Shown here one piece after another: positions 62,311 through 64,000 of a stretch of 64,000 nt of DNA (its first letter is position 1; the number at the start of each line of letters is the position of its first letter). Below the pieces are notes generated by a model. That model was not told the origin of the DNA, made no database searches, and saw only the letters and a program-made list of their open reading frames with translations. The stretch covers positions 682,001 to 746,000 of the forward strand of contig CAVWCR010000003.1 in assembly GCA_963753575.1 (NCBI GenBank), given 5' to 3'. The position numbers and the translations under genes were made by a program. Origin of the DNA: VAZQ01 sp963753575. GTDB taxonomy: Bacteria; Pseudomonadota; Alphaproteobacteria; Rhizobiales; Xanthobacteraceae.

Positions 62311-62739
62311 TCATGCCTGGGCCAGGGCCGCGGCGAGCTTCGCCGCCTGATCCTTGAGCACCTCTGGCGCTTCTTTGACGCTGGCTGGGGGCTTGAGCGC
62401 GATGCCTTCCTTGCGCGGAATCACGTGGACGTGCAGGTGGAATACGATTTGTCCACCGGCGTTTTCGCTGAACTGCTGCAGGGTGACGCCGTCGGCGCCA
62501 AATACGCTGACGCTGATCTTCGCGATGCGCTGCGCAATCTTCATCACGTGGGCGAGATCATCGGGCGCAACATCCAGGATATTTCGCGCCGGCGCCTTTG
62601 GAATAACCAGCGCATGGCCGGGCGCGCGCGGCATGATGTCGAGGAAGGCAAGCGCCTTGTCGTCCTCGTACACCTTGTAACGCGGAATCTCGCCACGCAG
62701 GATCTTGGCGAAGATGTTGTCCTGGTCGTAGGCCGGCAT
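62311..62739 (-). CDS. HIT family protein
   Basis: A 142-residue HIT hydrolase from ATG 62739 with GGAGGA just upstream. It has NIFAKILRGEIPRYKVYEDD, DIMPRAPGHALVIPKAPARN and the active-site QIVFHLHVHVIPRKEG (His-x-His-x-His). HIT proteins hydrolyse nucleoside phosphoramidates or related dinucleotides in the cytosol. The frame is open further upstream but the HIT start is clear. Confidence 0.94.
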   Translation of the reverse strand: MPAYDQDNIFAKILRGEIPRYKVYEDDKALAFLDIMPRAPGHALVIPKAPARNILDVAPDDLAHVMKIAQRIAKISVSVFGADGVTLQQFSENAGGQIVFHLHVHVIPRKEGIALKPPASVKEAPEVLKDQAAKLAAALAQA

Positions 62740-62901
62740 TTTGTCCTCCGGTGCGATGGTTTCTTCGATTGCAGGCGCCCAATGCCCGGTCAAGCCCGGA
62801 CCGAGTGAAGCAAATCCGGCGTCCGGAATTGAACATACTGGCACCATCTTTGCTTGGGAAAATGGGGGCGTTGGGGGGGTCCAGATGAGGAGTTCTTCAG
62901 C

Positions 62902-63315
62902 ATGTGCGACTATAGCCTGCACCACGTGCGGTCGCGCGCCGCACAAGTCGGCGACAAGCTGACGACGCGAAACTTCGGGACCGGTACGCGTGGCTTTGCC
63001 GCGCCCGAAGATCCTACGACGGCGGTCTGTGTTCTTCCTGGCACTGAGCTGGCGTTTGCGGAGGATATCGCCTTCACATCTCCGGCCGGGCCTCGCTCGG
63101 AGGTCCACAGAGCGCACTTCAAGACGGCGGTATTCCGCCAGATCAACCGTGACATCCTGCGGGCGCATCACGATGCCCTGGAGTTCCCGAACGGGCAGGT
63201 GGTGCTTCTGACCGACCTGTGTGACGGGCAGTCGGCGGCTGTGCTTCAGCTTCCGGCGCAGCCCAGTACTGGGGCCGAAGTCGAGGCGCAAAGACGGGTG
63301 GAATATATCGGTTGA
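62902..63315 (+). CDS. Conserved hypothetical protein (137 aa)
   Basis: MCDYSLHHVRSRAAQVGDKL, FGTGTRGFAAPEDPTTAVCV and LPGTELAFAEDIAFTSPAGP form a small beta-rich protein. GAGGAG stands 10 nt before the ATG. I recall such genes in Bradyrhizobium relatives but know no function. It ends before a bidirectional terminator. Confidence 0.8.
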   Translation: MCDYSLHHVRSRAAQVGDKLTTRNFGTGTRGFAAPEDPTTAVCVLPGTELAFAEDIAFTSPAGPRSEVHRAHFKTAVFRQINRDILRAHHDALEFPNGQVVLLTDLCDGQSAAVLQLPAQPSTGAEVEAQRRVEYIG

Positions 63316-63320
63316 GGCTG

Positions 63321-63349
63321 CGGGGCCGCTCGCCAAGCGGGCGGCCCCG
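63321..63349. terminator. Bidirectional terminator
   Basis: CGGGGCCGC and GCGGCCCCG form a 9-bp stem between the convergent genes at 62902-63315 and 63354-63935. No long T-run, so strength is uncertain. Confidence 0.75.
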
Positions 63350-63353
63350 TCCG

Positions 63354-63935
63354 TCAGCGGTTGGGATTGGCGCGCCGCCGCCACCGCCAACGCATGACCG
63401 CAATTGCGGCAAGCAATAAGCACGTCGCTTCCGTGATGAGTCCAGCAAGCGATTTGGCGCGGGTCCAGAAGCTCGCGCGCTCAACTACATCGCCGCCGAC
63501 CTGCGGGCCGGCGGCGAGCATCGTGGCGATGCCGTCGTTCTCGAGGTAGTCAAACCCGGCGGTGAGGACGGGCAGCAGCACGAGAGCGGCGCGGGCGGGG
63601 AGGGCGATGGCGCGATCCGTTGTTCGCCCCGGCGCCGTCAGCCACAGCAGCAGCAATCCGCGCGAGAGCGCGTAGAGCGCCGGATAGGCGGTGTCGAGCT
63701 GCAGCTGTATGTTCGCGTAGTAGGAGCGTCCGATATCGCTCAGCGCGTGGAGCAGCGCGCGCGCCTCCTCGGGCGTGTAGCCGAACGGCCGCAGATCGAA
63801 TGGCGCCAGTCCGCCGGCAACGCGGCGTAGATAGGCAAGCGTCCAGAATATCATCACGCCCCAGAGCGCAAAGCTGACAATCAGCGCCACCACTACGTGC
63901 GCGGTGCGAGGAAACTGGTCCGAGCGCGGTGTCAT
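63354..63935 (-). CDS. Hypothetical membrane protein
   Basis: A 193-residue protein with four helices: TAHVVVALIVSFALWGVMIF, YPALYALSRGLLLLWLTAPG, ALPARAALVLLPVLTAGFDY and LITEATCLLLAAIAVMRWRW. Its ATG overlaps the stop of a gene continuing beyond the window (ATGA), so it is the second gene of an operon. No family recognised. Confidence 0.8.
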   Translation of the reverse strand: MTPRSDQFPRTAHVVVALIVSFALWGVMIFWTLAYLRRVAGGLAPFDLRPFGYTPEEARALLHALSDIGRSYYANIQLQLDTAYPALYALSRGLLLLWLTAPGRTTDRAIALPARAALVLLPVLTAGFDYLENDGIATMLAAGPQVGGDVVERASFWTRAKSLAGLITEATCLLLAAIAVMRWRWRRRANPNR

Positions 63936-64000
63936 ATTCCGTCAGTCTTGCGGAATGGGGTGGCCTCAGCCAGCTCGTCGACTTCAACGGCGACGTGAGC
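63932..64000 (-). CDS. 3' end of a gene that begins beyond the window
   Basis: On the minus strand the frame AHVAVEVDELAEATPFRKTD, then GI and a TGA stop at 63934-63932, is open to the window edge. The stop overlaps the ATG of the next gene by four bases, indicating translational coupling. Only 22 codons are visible, so the product cannot be named. Confidence 0.6.
   Translation of the reverse strand, partial: AHVAVEVDELAEATPFRKTDGI

Overview
The window looks like the chromosome of a GC-rich alphaproteobacterium of the order Hyphomicrobiales (Bradyrhizobium, Rhodoplanes or Xanthobacteraceae-like). Signs are the lipB-fliN-like, panC-mipZ-like and clpS-clpA neighbourhoods, a DUF1489 gene, a phasin_2 gene, many TctC-type binding proteins and REP-like palindromes. 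This is inference from gene content; no search was run.

Layout. 1-2.6 kb: the 5' end of a DUF4062 gene, then a tetR-VOC-SRPBCC operon with a palindromic operator in its promoter, and a 32-residue membrane peptide. 2.6-9.8 kb: tripartite tricarboxylate transport (one TctA-TctB pair, three TctC-type binding proteins) and a carboxymuconolactone decarboxylase-like gene, with CTAG-bounded palindromic repeats at gene 3' ends. 9.8-11.9 kb: a decayed DUF899 fragment, lipB, a FliN-like gene and tRNA-Leu(GAG). 11.93-26.32 kb: a decayed integrative element between a 17-bp duplication of the tRNA 3' end. It holds a 29-codon integrase stub, a broken primase-polymerase/helicase gene, iteron-like repeats, IS remnants, a broken phage-type GHKL ATPase gene, a 2.7-kb tract nearly lacking C on the + strand, an MFS remnant and one intact unknown gene.

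26.6-42.4 kb: PAS protein and chemoreceptor, two polysaccharide deacetylases, MgtE, a GGDEF-EAL protein, an XRE protein, two aldo/keto reductases around an LprI-like protein, queC with a queuosine-precursor transporter, a YdcF-like protein, two paralogous small membrane peptides, a DUF599 protein and a glutathione transferase. 42.6-45.7 kb: a NEW3 protein/ABC ATPase/ABC permease operon closed by a strong terminator. 45.8-52.3 kb: small conserved genes, DUF1489, panC, a MipZ-like ATPase lacking the signature lysine, and a VWA-DnaJ pair. 52.4-64 kb: a D,D-carboxypeptidase with a SPOR domain, a phasin, two TadG-like VWA proteins, clpS, a frameshifted clpA, azlCD, a HIT protein and conserved hypotheticals.

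Most of the window is ordinary housekeeping and transport. The unusual parts are the island with its one-sided base composition and stop-riddled genes, the CTAG-bounded repeats that supply stop codons, the degenerate MipZ-like protein and the clpA frameshift.
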